Below are positions 1 through 49,230 of a DNA stretch of 64,000 nt, piece by piece (the first letter of the stretch is position 1; every line of letters begins with the position of its first letter). Source of the stretch: Hanleya hanleyi. Taxonomy: Eukaryota; Mollusca; Polyplacophora; Lepidopleurida; Hanleyidae. The position numbers were made by a program, and so were the translations under genes. The notes under the pieces were generated by a model. The model was not told where the DNA came from and searched no databases. It was given only the letters and a program-made list of their open reading frames with translations. The stretch lies in the NCBI GenBank assembly GCA_036873755.1, contig JAVTVY010025243.1, positions 1-64,000 of the forward strand. The letters run 5' to 3'.

Positions 1-1015
1 AACTTTGTAAAATATGGGTCGATGGGTGCCACTTTCGACAGGCGTCTGACTTAGCACTCTGTAAAATAAGAATCGAGTCAAATAAGCTGTACCGAACACG
101 GATCTGCAGATATAACTTGTACATTCAGCTACAGATAACAAAATCGGAGATTATTACATCCGAAAGGGGAATAACTCCATAAGCAAAGGCGAGTAATCCT
201 TTGTTGGCTAGTAGAATACAACAATAGGTTTCCAAAATATAGTAGCTATACTGAACACAGTTCTGCAGATATAGTTGGTTATATTCAGGCATATAGGACA
301 GAAATAGAAATTAATATATCAGTAAAGGGGCATAACTCTGAAAAGTATGGGCAGAGGGGCGCCACTTTCGATAGTCGTCTGACTTAGCACTACTGTAAAA
401 TAAGAACCGAGACGAATAAGCTGTACCGAACACGGATCTGCAGATATAACTTGTACATTCAACTACAGATAGCAAAATCAGAGATTATTACATCCGAAAG
501 GGGCATAACTCCATAAGCCGAGGCGAGTAATCCTTTGTTGGCTTGTAGAATACAGGAATATAAATAAGTTTCCAAAATGTAGTAGCTATATCGAACACAG
601 TTCTGCAGATATAGTTGGTTACATTCAGGGATATAGGACAGAAATAGAAATTAATATATCTGTAAAGGGGCATAACCCTGTAAAGTATGGGCCGAGGGGC
701 GCCACTTTCGATTGGCGTCTGACTTAGCACTCTGTGAAATAAGAACCAAGACGAATAAGCTGTACCGAACACGGATCTGCAGATATAACTTGTTCATTCA
801 GCTACAACTAACAAAATCGAAGATTATTACATCCGAAAGGGGCATAACTCCATAAGCCGAGGCGAGTAATCCTTTGTTGGCTTGTAGAATACAACAATAT
901 AAACAAGTTTCCAAAATATAGTAGCTATACTGAACACAGTTCTGCAGATATAGTTGGTTACATTCAGGCATATACGACAGAAATAGAAATTAAATACGAA
1001 GCTGCGCATCTGAAA
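1..1015 (+). repeat. Tandem array, period about 336 bp, three copies
   Basis: The phrase CATAACTCCATAAGCCGAGG recurs at about 170 (slightly changed), 505 and 842. Each unit has two related halves: one holds AACACAGTTCTGCAGATATA, the other AACACGGATCTGCAGATATA. Diverged pieces of the same family return at 2510-2600 and 2700-3060. The minus-strand open frames here are by-products of the repeat. Confidence 0.85.
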
Positions 1016-1159
1016 ACCCCTCGGCTCTGGGCACCAGCCATTCATAATGTATTCAATATGAACCAAGATTTCAGGAACACCAAGCAGTCAAGTGACAAAT
1101 ATACAGATTCTGAAAAATTTTGCAATTAGAAATGGCCTCTACGGTTTCCGTCCAATCAG

Positions 1160-2509
1160 AGAAACTGGTATTCATTACGTAAGTCTCTTGATGCATCAAT
1201 GACAGAGATAGAGATCATTAATGATTTTAGATAAATTAAAGATGACCGCCCATCCTTCCTGCCACTCAGAGGAACTGATGTGGTTATATTCATTGCAAGT
1301 CTCTTGATACATCGATGCTGTATACCAAGTTTCATATAGAACACTGAAATGGTATCAAAGATATCCATCATTAAAGATTTTGCATAAATTAAAGATGGCC
1401 ACCAAGGTTTCCGCCCAATCAGGAAAAACAGGACTGTCATTTATCGTAAGTCTATTGATGCATCGATGATGTATACCAAAGTTTACATCGAGCACTTTAA
1501 CGGTATCAGAGATAGAGATCATTAATGATTTCGCATAAATTAAAGATGGCCGCCCATCCTTTCCACCACTCAAGAGGAACTGATGTGGTTATTCACTGCA
1601 AGTCTCGTGATACATCGATGCTGTATACCAAACTACGTATAGAAAACTGAAATGGTATCAAAGATATACATCATTAAAGATTTTGCATAAATTAAAGATG
1701 GCCACCAAGGTTTCTGCCCAATCAGAAACACCAGAACTGTCATTTATCGTAAGTCTATTGATGCATCGATGATGTCTACCAAATTTTACATCGAGCACTT
1801 GAACGGTAGCAGAGATAAAGATCATTAATGATTTCGCATAAATTAAAGATGGCCGCCCATCCTTCCCGCCACTCAGAGGAACTGATGTGGTTATACATTG
1901 CAGGTCTCTTGATACATCGATGCTGTATACCAAGTTTCGTATAGAACACTTGAATGGTATCAGAGATATAATCATTAAAGATTTGGCATAAATTAAAGAT
2001 GGCCACCAAGGTTTCCACCGAATCAGGGAAACTGATTTGGTCATTCCTTTGAAGTTTCTTGATGCATCGATGATCTATACCAAGTTTCACACTGAACAGT
2101 GAAATGGTACCTGAGATACACAAGATTAATGGTTTCGCAAAAATTAAATATGGCCGCCAAAGTTTCTAACCAATCAGGTCCAGATTCAATAGGGTTCTGG
2201 GTCATGAGCATATGGATGTGCAGTGCAAGTTTGGTGTGCCGATGGTGAGTCGTTCTAAAGATATCTTGGTAACGAGAAAGCTGTGATGGTTTCGCATAAA
2301 TTAAAGATGGCCGCCAAAGTTTCCAACCAATCAGGTCCAGATTCAATAGGGTTCTGGGTCACGAGCATATGGATGTGCACTGCAAGTTTGGTGTGCCTAG
2401 GGTAAGTCGTTCTAAAGATATCTTGGTAACGAGAAAGGTGTGACGGACAGACAGACAGACAGACGGACGACGACAATACCCTTCGGCCAAATTTTGGCCG
2501 AGGGATAAA
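1160..2509 (+). mobile_element. Helitron-like element with tandem core (about 152-bp units) and terminal module
   Basis: Eight or so units carry AAATTAAAGATGGCC, alternating a GCCGCCCATCC and a GCCACCAAGG variant, so the higher-order period is about 305 bp. The array ends in a GACA/ACGG microsatellite (about 2447-2475) followed by a small hairpin TTCGGCCAAATTTTGGCCGA and GGGATAAAAA. Tandem core plus microsatellite plus 3' hairpin is the known design of the non-autonomous Helitron/Helentron (HINE, 'pearl') elements of bivalves; assignment is by design, not by a search. A second terminal module ends at about 2704. Confidence 0.7.
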
Positions 2510-2699
2510 AATCTGTAAAGGGGCAGAACTCTGTAAAATATGGGCCGAGGGAAGCCATTTTTGATAGGCGTCTGACTTGGCACTATATAAATTAGTGTTG
2601 AAAATTTGGTGGTTGTGTCTCAAGCGGTTTTGCCTAAAATGCGGTAACGGACGGACGTACATGGCGACGACAATAGCCCGAGGCCAAAATGGCCGAAGG

Positions 2700-4950
2700 G
2701 TAAAAAGTGTCCTCGTCATTTGGTAGCTATACCAAACACAGTTAATTAGATTAATTGGTTACATTCAAGCATATATCACAAATCATAGATTAACGCAACC
2801 GAAAAGGGACATAACTCCGTAAAATAAGGGTCGAGGCAACTAATTCTTTGTTGGCTTCTAGAATACAACTATATCAATAAGTTTCCAAAATGTAGTAGCC
2901 GTGTCAAATAGTTCTGCAGATAGTTCGTTACATTCGAGCATATATCACGATCAGAAATTAATACATTTTAAAGGGGCATAACTCTGTAAAATATGGGCCG
3001 AGGAGAGCATCTGACTTAAAAGTAGGTAAATAAATTTTGGTCACTGTATCTCAAGTGGTTTGGCCTAAAATGTGGTAACGGATCAACAGATGTACAGTGG
3101 CACCAAATTTTCTTGTATACTCGGAATAGTTGCAAGGTGTTGAATATCATGACTCGCGCATAAAAAGGCCATGAAATGGTGTATTCTTGCAATTTTTAGG
3201 GGGAAATACCTAATTACTATATCAACCATAAGGCCCTTGGTTTTTTGTTGGTTCATCAAAGACAACCATGACAAAAAAACAAAATACAAGGTGATGGTCA
3301 TCAACCTTGGAGGTCACCTGTTGAAGAAATGGATACCTTACTTGATCAGATCAGGATTATTATCCAGTTTCCCTCTGTGCGCCAGTCCGCGAGTCCACGC
3401 AAATATACTCGCTACAGGGTTTGTGCTTGTTGGGTTACCCTGTAAGAAATTGTTAAAAATTTGATTTAGAGCGCACAAAATACCATAACTTACTAACCTT
3501 TCAAATTTTACATGTGCTCAGTATTAGAATTTTATTTATTTTTTAATATGAATATATTTTATTATGCCTAAATTTAACAAAGACTCCACATGGCCAAATA
3601 GGTATTGTGTGCATTATTTCACAACAAAGGAGATGGTATAATAAGACAGGATTCTGGCCTATACGTGGTGTGGTTGAAAAAATAATTGTGTTTTAATGTA
3701 ATGGCAAGATAAAGTTCTAGCTCGATTGCCTTATGATTATAGTTACGACATGAAATTGAAATTTCCTGAGAAAATGGTCCTAGTCGAGTCATTCAAACAC
3801 ACATTTAGATACGAAGGACTCTTGGACCAACTGCTATTTTACCTGGTGATGTGCGATAGCAAAATTCCATTGCTGAAAAATCGTTTTGTTCCATGTCTCA
3901 ATGTGTGTTTGAAGGACTTGATTTGAACCCTTTTTTCATGAAATAGCACATGCTGTGGATTTCATCTCATAAATAAATCATAAGGCAATCAAGCTAGAAC
4001 TTTCACATATCGTGTACATATATTTTCTCTTGCTGTTAACTCAAAACAATTATTTTTACGACATTTTTTTTGGTGATTTCAACGGCACCGTGTATAGGCC
4101 AAAATTCCTGCCTTTCTCCTTTTCTTAGGCAATCGAATAGCATCTATGAAACACAACAGGCCAAGTTCATGTTGATAGCAATTATTATTCTGACATTGTT
4201 CAGTTTCAGGTGATATTAACATTAATGAACATTCTACACATATCAAAATCTAGTAATTACCACACCAGTCAACCTACAAGGGAATGATTTGATCTAACTA
4301 ATGACATTAGAGTGTAAGTTAGGGGTTGTTTTCGCTCCCCCAGTGACGGCAGTGATTTTTAGTCATGGTATGTAGTGTGGTATTTCAGCTGCACAAAGGA
4401 TATCAACATCCAAACAGGGTTATCTCCCCTTATGCCTTGTTGATTGACCCTGCTTTCAATCACTAACAGAAGGCAAAATAACGCCAGGAAATTCTCCGCA
4501 CAGTCAATCTACACCAAGTCATGTAGCCTTCACAAAGATTAAAAATGTGAAATTATCCAAACTGCTCAGTATCGCAACTGCAGCGCATTTGTGAGATTCA
4601 GTAGACAAAAGAAAACAATCAGTGAATAATTATAAAACTGTTCACCTCTTTCCAACAACAACACTACATCAAACCTGATGGTCATTTGTTTGAAAAATAA
4701 TCAGCAATTTTTGTTTTTTCGGAATCAAATGCTCACGCACATTTACATCCTAAAGTTAAATATCTTAGTATTTAGTACGTTGGTAAGGACTGTTTGGCTG
4801 GTAAGATTCAGGTCTTGTGAAATGATGTTTGGTGCAGGGCTATATGTAAAGTGAATGCAGGCAGGGTCGATCAGCATGGCTTCAGGGAAGACAACCCTGT
4901 TTGGAGGTTGAAAGGATAAAGCAGTTGGTGGAAAGGGAGGCAGGGGAAGT
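2700..4950. other. Flank with diverged repeat and one long imperfect inverted repeat
   Basis: 2700-3060 is a diverged copy of the array at 1-1015. About 3647-4113 forms an imperfect inverted repeat: TTCTAGCTCGATTGCCTTAT (3716 on) pairs with sequence at 3980-4000, and GGCCTATACGTGG near 3657 pairs with sequence near 4092. It is probably a decayed foldback element. No exon of IDH2 or any other gene was seen. Confidence 0.5.
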
Positions 4951-4955
4951 AATCA

Positions 4956-41412
<36,457 letters not shown>

Positions 41413-42084
41413 TTCACGGCTGTGAAGGCGACAAGAAGAAGACAGTGTTCACCTGGAAAAGAAGAGACCAGACAAATACTTTCACGACCCAGGCAGATCA
41501 ATATGACAACAGTACAGTGTGCAAGTAAAAACTAATGTACTGCATCAACAGATGTACATGTAGGTAAACGTCTTAATAATCCAGGGACTAATCCAGGCAT
41601 TTTTGGGGGAACACCAGTCGACTACCACGAAAACCGGAAATTGCAAAACCGGAATAAAAATGCTGCGCAAAACTGATGCTTAGTGGGCTTAAAAAAGGCT
41701 AAAATTGCGGCCCGCATGGATTTAGTCAAGAAGCACGATGCAAGTTGGAAGATTTAGTGTTTCCACAGGCTGTACACAGGAAATAATCAGTTACTTCTTC
41801 GATAAATAATGATAATAAGACGATTGGACAATTGGAGCTATTTTCAGAGGTTTTGGATTAGATTTTAGGGGACAATCAGTTTTGTTTGACAGTATTTGGG
41901 TGCACAACTTTGGGCATACCGGTATCAAAACAAATATAAACAGTGACTTACTGAGAGGTGGGGGGGGGGGGGGGGTGACCTGGAAGAGACTATTAAATTA
42001 ACTAGGTGTAGGTTGACTGGAATGATATTTTAAGAGACTGAATTTTATATAGGGTGGACATCTTTAGGATGTCAATGTATGGTA

Positions 42085-42300
42085 ATGTATGTAATTGTCA
42101 CCAAAATTGGGGACCATATTCGATCACTCAGGTGTTCCAATATATTTGATCACCCGCTAAAATCATTATATGCATGATTTGGACATTTTTGACAACTTCA
42201 GTTTATAACAGATTTGACCATGCAGCCCCAGGTTTTATGGTGGAAAATTTCACTTCCTGTGATTGAATTATTGGAGGAATTACTGACAGTCATGACAGTA
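42085..42300 (-). repeat. Repeat of the CCTCTAATAA family, third copy
   Basis: GGTGTTCCAATATATTTGAT and GATTGAATTATTGGAGGAAT are the internal and end motifs on this strand. Confidence 0.6.
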
Positions 42301-42819
42301 CTGTACAGTAATTTGGGTACATTACCAATGTGTGAAGTGAATGTCATTAGGATGACTGTATGTTAGTGGTTCACACAATGGTATTTGGTAGTAAATTGGT
42401 TAGGGTGGAAGTATATGGCATTAACAAAGTGAAAAATACTGTGTAGGAATGTTAATTTATCAGAACAAGAATTGAAGTCTCCAACAAAAACATTTGTAAA
42501 CTAATGGCCAGTCAATTTTTTCACTTCATTTTTCCGTACGTTTTGCAGTGTTACTGGGATAGATGTATGTCATACATGTATATACAGTAGCATCCACTTC
42601 CGTGTTTTAATAACTAGATTTAGCCAGTGAAGCGTTACACTATAAGTATGGTACCAGGATTACCTCGAGAATGGAAATCTAATGGCATACATGTAACCTC
42701 ATGTATGTCTACATCAATCATGTCAATCGGTAGTATGGAGGAAATTTAGAAAAGCCTGCACATGCAACTTTCAACTAATCTTCCATTGTAGGACTTGTTC
42801 CATACATGTAGCACATGCA

Positions 42820-43480
42820 CAATTAATGCAGGAACACTGTACAGTACACTGAATGCACCAGAACACTGAACAATGAATGCATCGAAAAATGAACGCATTG
42901 GAACACTGTACATTGAATGCACTGGAACACTGTACAATGAATGCATCGAACAATGAACGCATTGGAACACTGTACATTGAATGCACTGGAAAACTGTACA
43001 ATGAAATTGCATTGTTACATTGTAAAATGAATGCACTGGAATATTGTACAATGAATGCATGGAATAATGAATGCATCAAAACATTGTACAATGAATGCAC
43101 TGGAACATTGTACAATGAATGCATCAAACATTTAAATATGAATGCATTGAAACACTACAATGAATGCATTAGAACATTGTACAAAGAATGCATGAACTCT
43201 GTACAATGAATGCATGAAAACTGTACAATGAATGCAGTGGAGCATTGTACAAGGAATGCAATTAACATTTTACAATGAATGTACTGGAATATTGTAAAAT
43301 GAATGCATTGCAAAATTGTACAGAGAATGCATGAACAATGCACAATGAATGCATGAAAAACTGTACAATTAATACACTGGAACACTGTACACTGAATGGA
43401 TGAATATGGTACAATGAATGCGCTGGAACATTGTACAATGAAAGTACAGTACTGGAACATTGTACATGAGGCAGCACCTA
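42820..43480 (+). repeat. Minisatellite of about 24-30 bp (GAATGCA ... TTGTACAAT)
   Basis: Units read GAACACTGTACAATGAATGC plus a few bases, with variable length. The same motif returns at 46082-46250. Long minus-strand frames made of MHSLYNVP-like periods are artefacts of the repeat. Confidence 0.92.
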
Positions 43481-43859
43481 AAAGGTGCAACAACCCCTCA
43501 GCCAGACAGTTTTAGTCAGTGTATATTGGTACACAATGAATGAAAAATGCATAAGTAAAAGCCTGAAAGATTTGGTTGAATGCAGAAGATGCTTTAGCAG
43601 TGGCTTGTAAAAGATTAAAATATGATAAATTCAGTGTGGGATGTTGGATGCATTGAAGGATTATAATAAATATTTTGACATAGCGCGTGCGAAAAATATG
43701 GCGGAAGAACAGAATATTCTGAACAAAAACAAAAGGCTTCAAGCCATTTTGGCTTTGAACCCTAATAATAATCTAAACAATAATAAAAGTCTTTGATAGC
43801 AATAACTGTATGAATCCCTGTGTACCTGTTGATTGTCTGTCTCTTTCCATCTGTGATCA

Positions 43860-44110
43860 AGCAGAGGATGAGGGTGGGTGGATGGCAATCCAAACAGCCT
43901 TGTGATATGAATAATATGTATCATGGACACCAAATTGTATATCTGTGAGTTTGAAATTGGTGAAAATCTGGTCAATGGTTGTCCTAAGATCTGTGGTTGG
44001 GGTGTGGATTAAGGGAAAGAGCCCATGCTCTTGGAAGAAGTCGTTTATCTTGGTTGTTTCAGCCGAGTCGACAGCAAAGTCATTGTTGAAGTCTCCAAGT
44101 ATGACAACAT
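43860..44110 (-). pseudogene. Endonuclease fragment of a non-LTR retrotransposon (LINE)
   Basis: The frame shows VVILGDFNNDF, TTIDQIFTNF and HDTYYSYHKAVWI. GDFN and the Asp/His pattern near the end are motifs of the exonuclease-endonuclease-phosphatase fold used by LINEs; the SDH that normally carries the catalytic His reads SYH. Tandem repeat sequence starts directly upstream at about 44150, so the fragment is truncated. Confidence 0.65.
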
Positions 44111-44159
44111 TAGTCGCTGAACAGTGGTTCCTTAGTGATGTAGAAAGTCCGCCCAATCA

Positions 44160-46080
44160 GAGAAACCAGTTCTGTCATTCATCGTAAGTTTCTTGATGCA
44201 CTGATGATGTATATCAAATTTTACATCGAGCACTTGAACGGTATCAGAGAGAGATCATTAAAGAGGTAGTAGCGTGATTTTAGTTGTTCGGGTAAACTGA
44301 ACAGCATGATCACTTGCAACATTTGCCAAAAGATTTTCAAGTATTGAAATCTCGTATTTCATATAGGGATCAATATTGTCAGATTCTTCAATTCGGTCTA
44401 GTGAACAACATGAAAATGGGAAATGACTGAGATGACGTCGGATAACGTGATCAGGTATCCATGACGTCACATTAGAAGCCGTCACAGTGCGATAAAAGTT
44501 CTAAGATCGAGTATGACGTTGCAAAGCATCACGCTCGGAATGCCAGTGCGCGTTTTCTGACGTCATCTCAGGCACTGGAGCCAAGTGCAGGTGCTGTTAC
44601 GTTTTTCAGAGAATGTCAGAAGTGTGATTTCAATGCCCGTGATATTAAAAAATGAGGTCACAGAAACACGTTCACCATAGTTGCTTACAACTACTGAATA
44701 ACTTTTATCGAAATATGTTATTTGGTGAATATTTTTTAAATGACGCTTTTACCTCTTTAATGATTTTGCATAAATTAAAGATGGCCGCCTATCGTTCCGG
44801 TCATTCAGAGGAACTGATCTTCATTACGAGTGTCTTGATACATCGATGCTGTATTCCAAGTTTCATATAGAACACTTAAATGGTATCCGATATATATATC
44901 ATTAAAGATTTTGCATAAATTAAAGATGGCCACCAAGATTTCCACCCAATCAGAGAAACCAGTTCTGTCATTCATCATAAGTCTCTTGCTGCATCGATGA
45001 TGTTTACCAAATTTTATATCGAGCACTTAAACGGTATCAGAGATAGAGATCATTAATGATTTTGCATAAATTAAAAATGGCCGGCCATCCTTCCCGCCTC
45101 TCAGAAGAATTGATGTGGTTATTCAGTGCAAGTCAAGTCTCTTGATACATCGATGCTGTATACCAAGTTTCGTATAGAACACTTCAATGGTATCAAAGAA
45201 ATACATCATTAAAGATTCTGCATAAATTAAAGATGGCCGCCAAGGCTTTTACCTAATCAGGAAAACTGGTTTGGTCATTCCTTCAAAGTTTCTTGATGTA
45301 TCGATAATCTCTACAAAGTTTCACACTGAACAGCAAAATGGTTTCCGAGATACACAAGATTCATGGTTTCGCATAAATTAAAGATGGCCGCCAAAGTTTC
45401 CACCCAATCGGGCCCAGATTCAATAGGATTCTGGGTAATGAGCATATGAATGTGCACGGCAAGTTTGGTGTGCCTAGGGTAAGTCGTTCTAAAGAAAGCT
45501 TGGTAACAAGAAGTTTCATATAGAATACTTCAATGGTATCAAAGAAATACATCATTAAAGATTCTGCATAAATTAAAGATGGCCACCAAGGCTTTCACCT
45601 AATCAGGAAAACTGGTTTGGTCATTCCTTCAAAGTTTCTTGATGTATCGATAATCTCTACAAAGTTTCACACTGAACAGCAAAATGGTTTCCGAGATACA
45701 CAAGATTCATGGTTTCGCATAAATTAAAGATGGCCGCCAAAGTTTCCACCCAATCAGGTCCAGATTCAATAGGGTTCTGGGTCATGAGCATATGGATGTG
45801 TACGGCAAGTTTGGTGTGCCTAGGGTAAGTCGTTCTAAAGAAAGCTTGGTAACGAGAAAGCTGTGATGGTTTCGCATAAATTAAAGATGACCGCCAAAGT
45901 TTCCAACCAATCGGGTCCAGATTCAATAGGCTTGTGGTTGACCACCCAACAATTCTGTGTACCAAATTTGAAGTCTCTAGAAGCAACGGTTCGGTTTCTA
46001 GATCGATCACAAGAATTGTTGACGACCGGACGTACATGCCAACGACAAGACCCCACAGCCTAATAGGCTGAGGGGTAAAA
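44160..46080 (+). mobile_element. Helitron-like tandem element(s), split by K8
   Basis: Same AAATTAAAGATGGCC unit as at 1160-2509, in both variants, with two rounds of the terminal part containing GGTCCAGATTCAATAGG. It ends with GACCGGACGTACATGCCAAC, CCTAATAGGCTGAGGGGTAA and AAA. K8 interrupts it at 44258-44760. Confidence 0.75.
44262..44756. mobile_element. TTAA-flanked element K8 with its empty site in the window
   Basis: TTAA at 44258-44261 and 44757-44760; ends AGAGGTAGTAGCGTGATTTT and (complement) AGAGGTAAAAGCGTCATTTA. The host repeat copy near 45045-45065 reads GAGATCATTAATGATTTTGC with a single TTAA, showing the pre-insertion state. TGACGTCA at 44462-44469 and 44558-44565. Confidence 0.93.
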
Positions 46081-46254
46081 ATGAATGCATGGAGCATTGT
46101 ACAATGAATGCACTGGGACATTATACATGTACAATGAAAGCCAATAAAGTTGAACATTGTAAAATGAATGCACTGCATTGGAACATTGTACAATGAATGC
46201 ATGGAACATAATTGTAGGCCTACATGTACAATGAAAGTATTGAATGCCCTGGAA

Positions 46255-48540
46255 AATGAGCCGTTTATTTACATGCAAATTAGAGAAACAACTGTTATCA
46301 TGAATATAGGGTTTTATACGGAGAGAATTAAAAAATTCTTTGAAACATATATATATATTATTTTTTTTTTTACAATCTCCAAGGTAGAGGACTAAGTAAA
46401 ATGGACAGACTCAGAATGTACATACATGATTCTAACACAACCAATGAAGGAACGCAGAACTGTTCCACCGGACAGGCTTAGTTCCGAAACCGAATGTTTG
46501 AGCCTTCTGGACACTCTCCTAATACAATGGTGGTGATTTTACTATGTGTAATTGGCATATATGGTGACAATGACTTGGCCCTGGTGAGCAAGAACATGAA
46601 GGAAAATGCATCAAAATACACAATTGATTTCGGACTATTCCAATTTCCAGGGCCAGGTTATCTACATGTACTAATAAAGACATTTTAACCTACCTGGGTC
46701 TCAGTGTGTGAAGGTAAAATGACCATGGCCTTGAAAAAGTTCCATTTAAGTACTATGGAATACTTGGTGAGGTGCTTATAACCTGTTATAACTTGGTGAC
46801 CAAATTACATTTGAGAATTTATTTGTAGATGTTTGAACTAAACATGCTAAACTGGGCCATTTACCTGTTTATCAGTGTGGAAAATAAATTGAGTTTGGAG
46901 GACATTCTTTCTGAGTGAAGGAATTCTTATTAGATAAACACATCGTATCAATCTAATCACTTTGATCGCACTGAAGTAATGCTGTGAGGTCATACATATG
47001 TAGGTCAGCGTGGACCTAAAAAAAAATTTAATATCAACCGTTGGAACGTGTGGCAGGCACACAAATATGTTTGAGTATCGCATAGTTCCTCACTGTCAAA
47101 CAAAAGGTGATACATGTATTAAATAAGTCTGCACACAGGTTATAAATTTAGTTATGAGGATTTACATGTTCCTGTGAAGTAGGCTACCATTTGCAAATTG
47201 TCCGATAATGAGTCAGTCAGTCCATCCGAGTTCTTTCGTCGGCAAAATAAGGAGAACCGTTGACATTAGAACCTTGATTTTTGGCAAGAACGTGCATTAG
47301 GGCATTGTTACCAGCAAGTTCTGAGCTGACCGAATTTTGATGAAAATTTGATTAAAAAATATTTTTTCTATTATTTATTGATGGCTCAGCGGGTGCACTG
47401 TCATGCCCATCGGGAACCCTTGGCTTCATGTTTCACTGTGATTTTTGAAGGTTCCCTGATACGGCATATCACGTAAAATCACTGAAGTAAAGCGACTTTG
47501 AGCCCGGTCAAGACTTGGATGGGTGACCTCGTGCTGTACTGCTGGGCTGATAAGTGTCCAGGGTAATAGGAACTGATGACTCACCAGCGGTGACATCTGG
47601 GAAAGTTAATAGTACCCACTGTCAATTAGAGACTGCTATATAAATTCTCTCCCGGTAGTAATCAATTGGCGAAATTCAACGCCAGTTGTGAACAACAACA
47701 ACATTGCCTTGTGCATCATACAAAAAAAACCGAGTACAGGTATCAGGATTCAATATTGTGTCGATCAAGCAATGGAATATTCAATTTCAGTCAGGGAAGA
47801 GAGTGGACTAAGCCATAAATGAGCTTCCCCAACTTTCGTTTTCTGCCTTGGACCAGGTGGAGAATCAGAATCAGAATGAGGTCAGGCTATCAGGGGTCAT
47901 CTAAAAATTTCAGTAGTGTAATCGAGAATTCAAGATCGATGATGCTGTTGTAACTTTCAACCAGTTTCATTGTTGTGCGGCATAATTTTTTATAATTTGT
48001 TAGTGTATCAGGTAATTGAAAATTAGTGCAAGAATATTGCTAGCCATTTTGACAGTGCTCTAGACCATGTGTGTCGCAATGTTAAGGGGTCGTCTTTCAT
48101 ATATTCGAATGTCATTACCCGGTATACTATTTGAATATTCAGAATTTTAACACACTGTGAATGTATTCGACTTCATTTCAGCTCTAAGAAAAGCCATGAG
48201 CTAATATGTTCCGTCAAAATCAAAGAGCATATTTTAAGAAACAACTGCATTTGCCAAGTTCCATCAGTTCATACAAGTACAATCGCTTGGAAATTGCATG
48301 AAATCCTGTTACTTTCAACTGCCTTGAACAGACTAGATTTAGTGACATGAGCAGGTGGCAGGACTATATGTATCATACATTACTCTGCCTGGATTAAATC
48401 ATCTATTCTATAGAAATTTCATATTTGATGAATTGTTGTTCAATACTCGCTTGCCAATGTGTATGGCACTGCTTGGTAATTTTTGTCTCGGAACTCTAAA
48501 TGTACTCAATATTTAACTTCAGGACAGTAACTCCAGCTTT
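46255..48540. other. Intergenic stretch; one dispersed repeat and one 5S-like SINE
   Basis: 47160-47345 is the second copy of the 16858 repeat. 47395-47690 holds a SINE-like unit described separately. No exon was recognised; short frames such as 46494-46688 lack conserved motifs. Confidence 0.5.
47395..47690 (+). repeat. SINE-like unit with a 5S rRNA-like block
   Basis: GCCCGGTCAAGACTTGGATG plus GGTGACC resembles the GGTTAGTACTTGGATGGGAGACC part of 5S rRNA (the internal control region side). Downstream TACTGCTGGGCTGATAAGTG and TCCAGGGTAATAGGAACTG are the complement of 40095-40140. I read this as a 5S-derived SINE fragment, not a 5S gene. Confidence 0.55.
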
Positions 48541-49230
48541 CTGTTTCTCTACTGTTATGTGGGGATAAATACCCAAAAATCTGATTAATCAAATTTCCCC
48601 ACCCCTTGTCAGTCTTTTGGCGATTTCATCTTTGGCGATTTCCTCCCAATGACATAGAGTATGGCCATGAAAATTTACCCACTTGTCAATCTTGACACGA
48701 GGAAGATAATATTGAAATAATAAAAACGAAAAAGAATAATTTCATTTTTACATTTATCTTGTATGTAATTTTAGTCAATGGGAATGACAATCAGGCTTAA
48801 ACCAGTTAAGCATAACAGCCCCAAAGATACATGTAGCATCAAATTGATCTACAAGCTAGTGTCAAACACTATTTCACCATATAGTGCCTACAGGTACAAA
48901 TATTAAACAAATAATTTTCAATAATAATTATTGCTTTATTATTCAGGTGTATTTGACATGATATTAGGTTAATATCACCCCGGTTGTATTGTTTGACACT
49001 TAACTGGGTTAAGCCTGATTGAAATTTCCATTGACTAAAATTTCATACAAAATAATTGTAAATGTGAAAAAAAAAAGTAATTTGTCTTTCTTCGATATCT
49101 TCCTCGTGTATAGTTTGAATTTTCATGACCATACTCCAAGCCAATGGGAAGAAATTGCCAAAAGACTGACAAGGGATGGGAAAACTTGACTAATCAGATT
49201 TTCAGGTATAAATCCCCCCCCCATAACTCC
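48540..49230. mobile_element. Foldback element with arms of about 230 bp
   Basis: CCCCTTGTCAGTCTTTTGGC near 48601 pairs with GCCAAAAGACTGACAAGGGA near 49158; TAGTCAATGGGAATGACAAT, CAGGCTTAAACCAGTTAAG and CTTGACACGAGGAAGATA also have inverted partners. The ends GTTATGTGGGGATAAATACC and its partner include a C run at 49215. Right-arm relatives lie at 29110-29240. Confidence 0.8.

Noticed and set aside
2041..2719. ORFs of 101-154 codons with CLSVCPSHLSRYQ-like text
   Set aside because: They read through the Helitron-like array and its GACA microsatellite; the same peptide text recurs at every copy.
3647..4113. A seventh CAG-end element (CAGGATTCTGG ... CCTG)
   Set aside because: Inverted arms exist, but the 5-bp flanks (TAAGA and CCTTT) do not match and the ends are unclear.
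42746..43493. Minus-strand ORFs with MHSLYNVP-like periods
   Set aside because: Translation of the GAATGCA/TTGTACAAT minisatellite in overlapping frames, not a gene.
47500..47600. A functional 5S rRNA gene
   Set aside because: Only about 20 bases match; the rest belongs to a dispersed SINE-like module.
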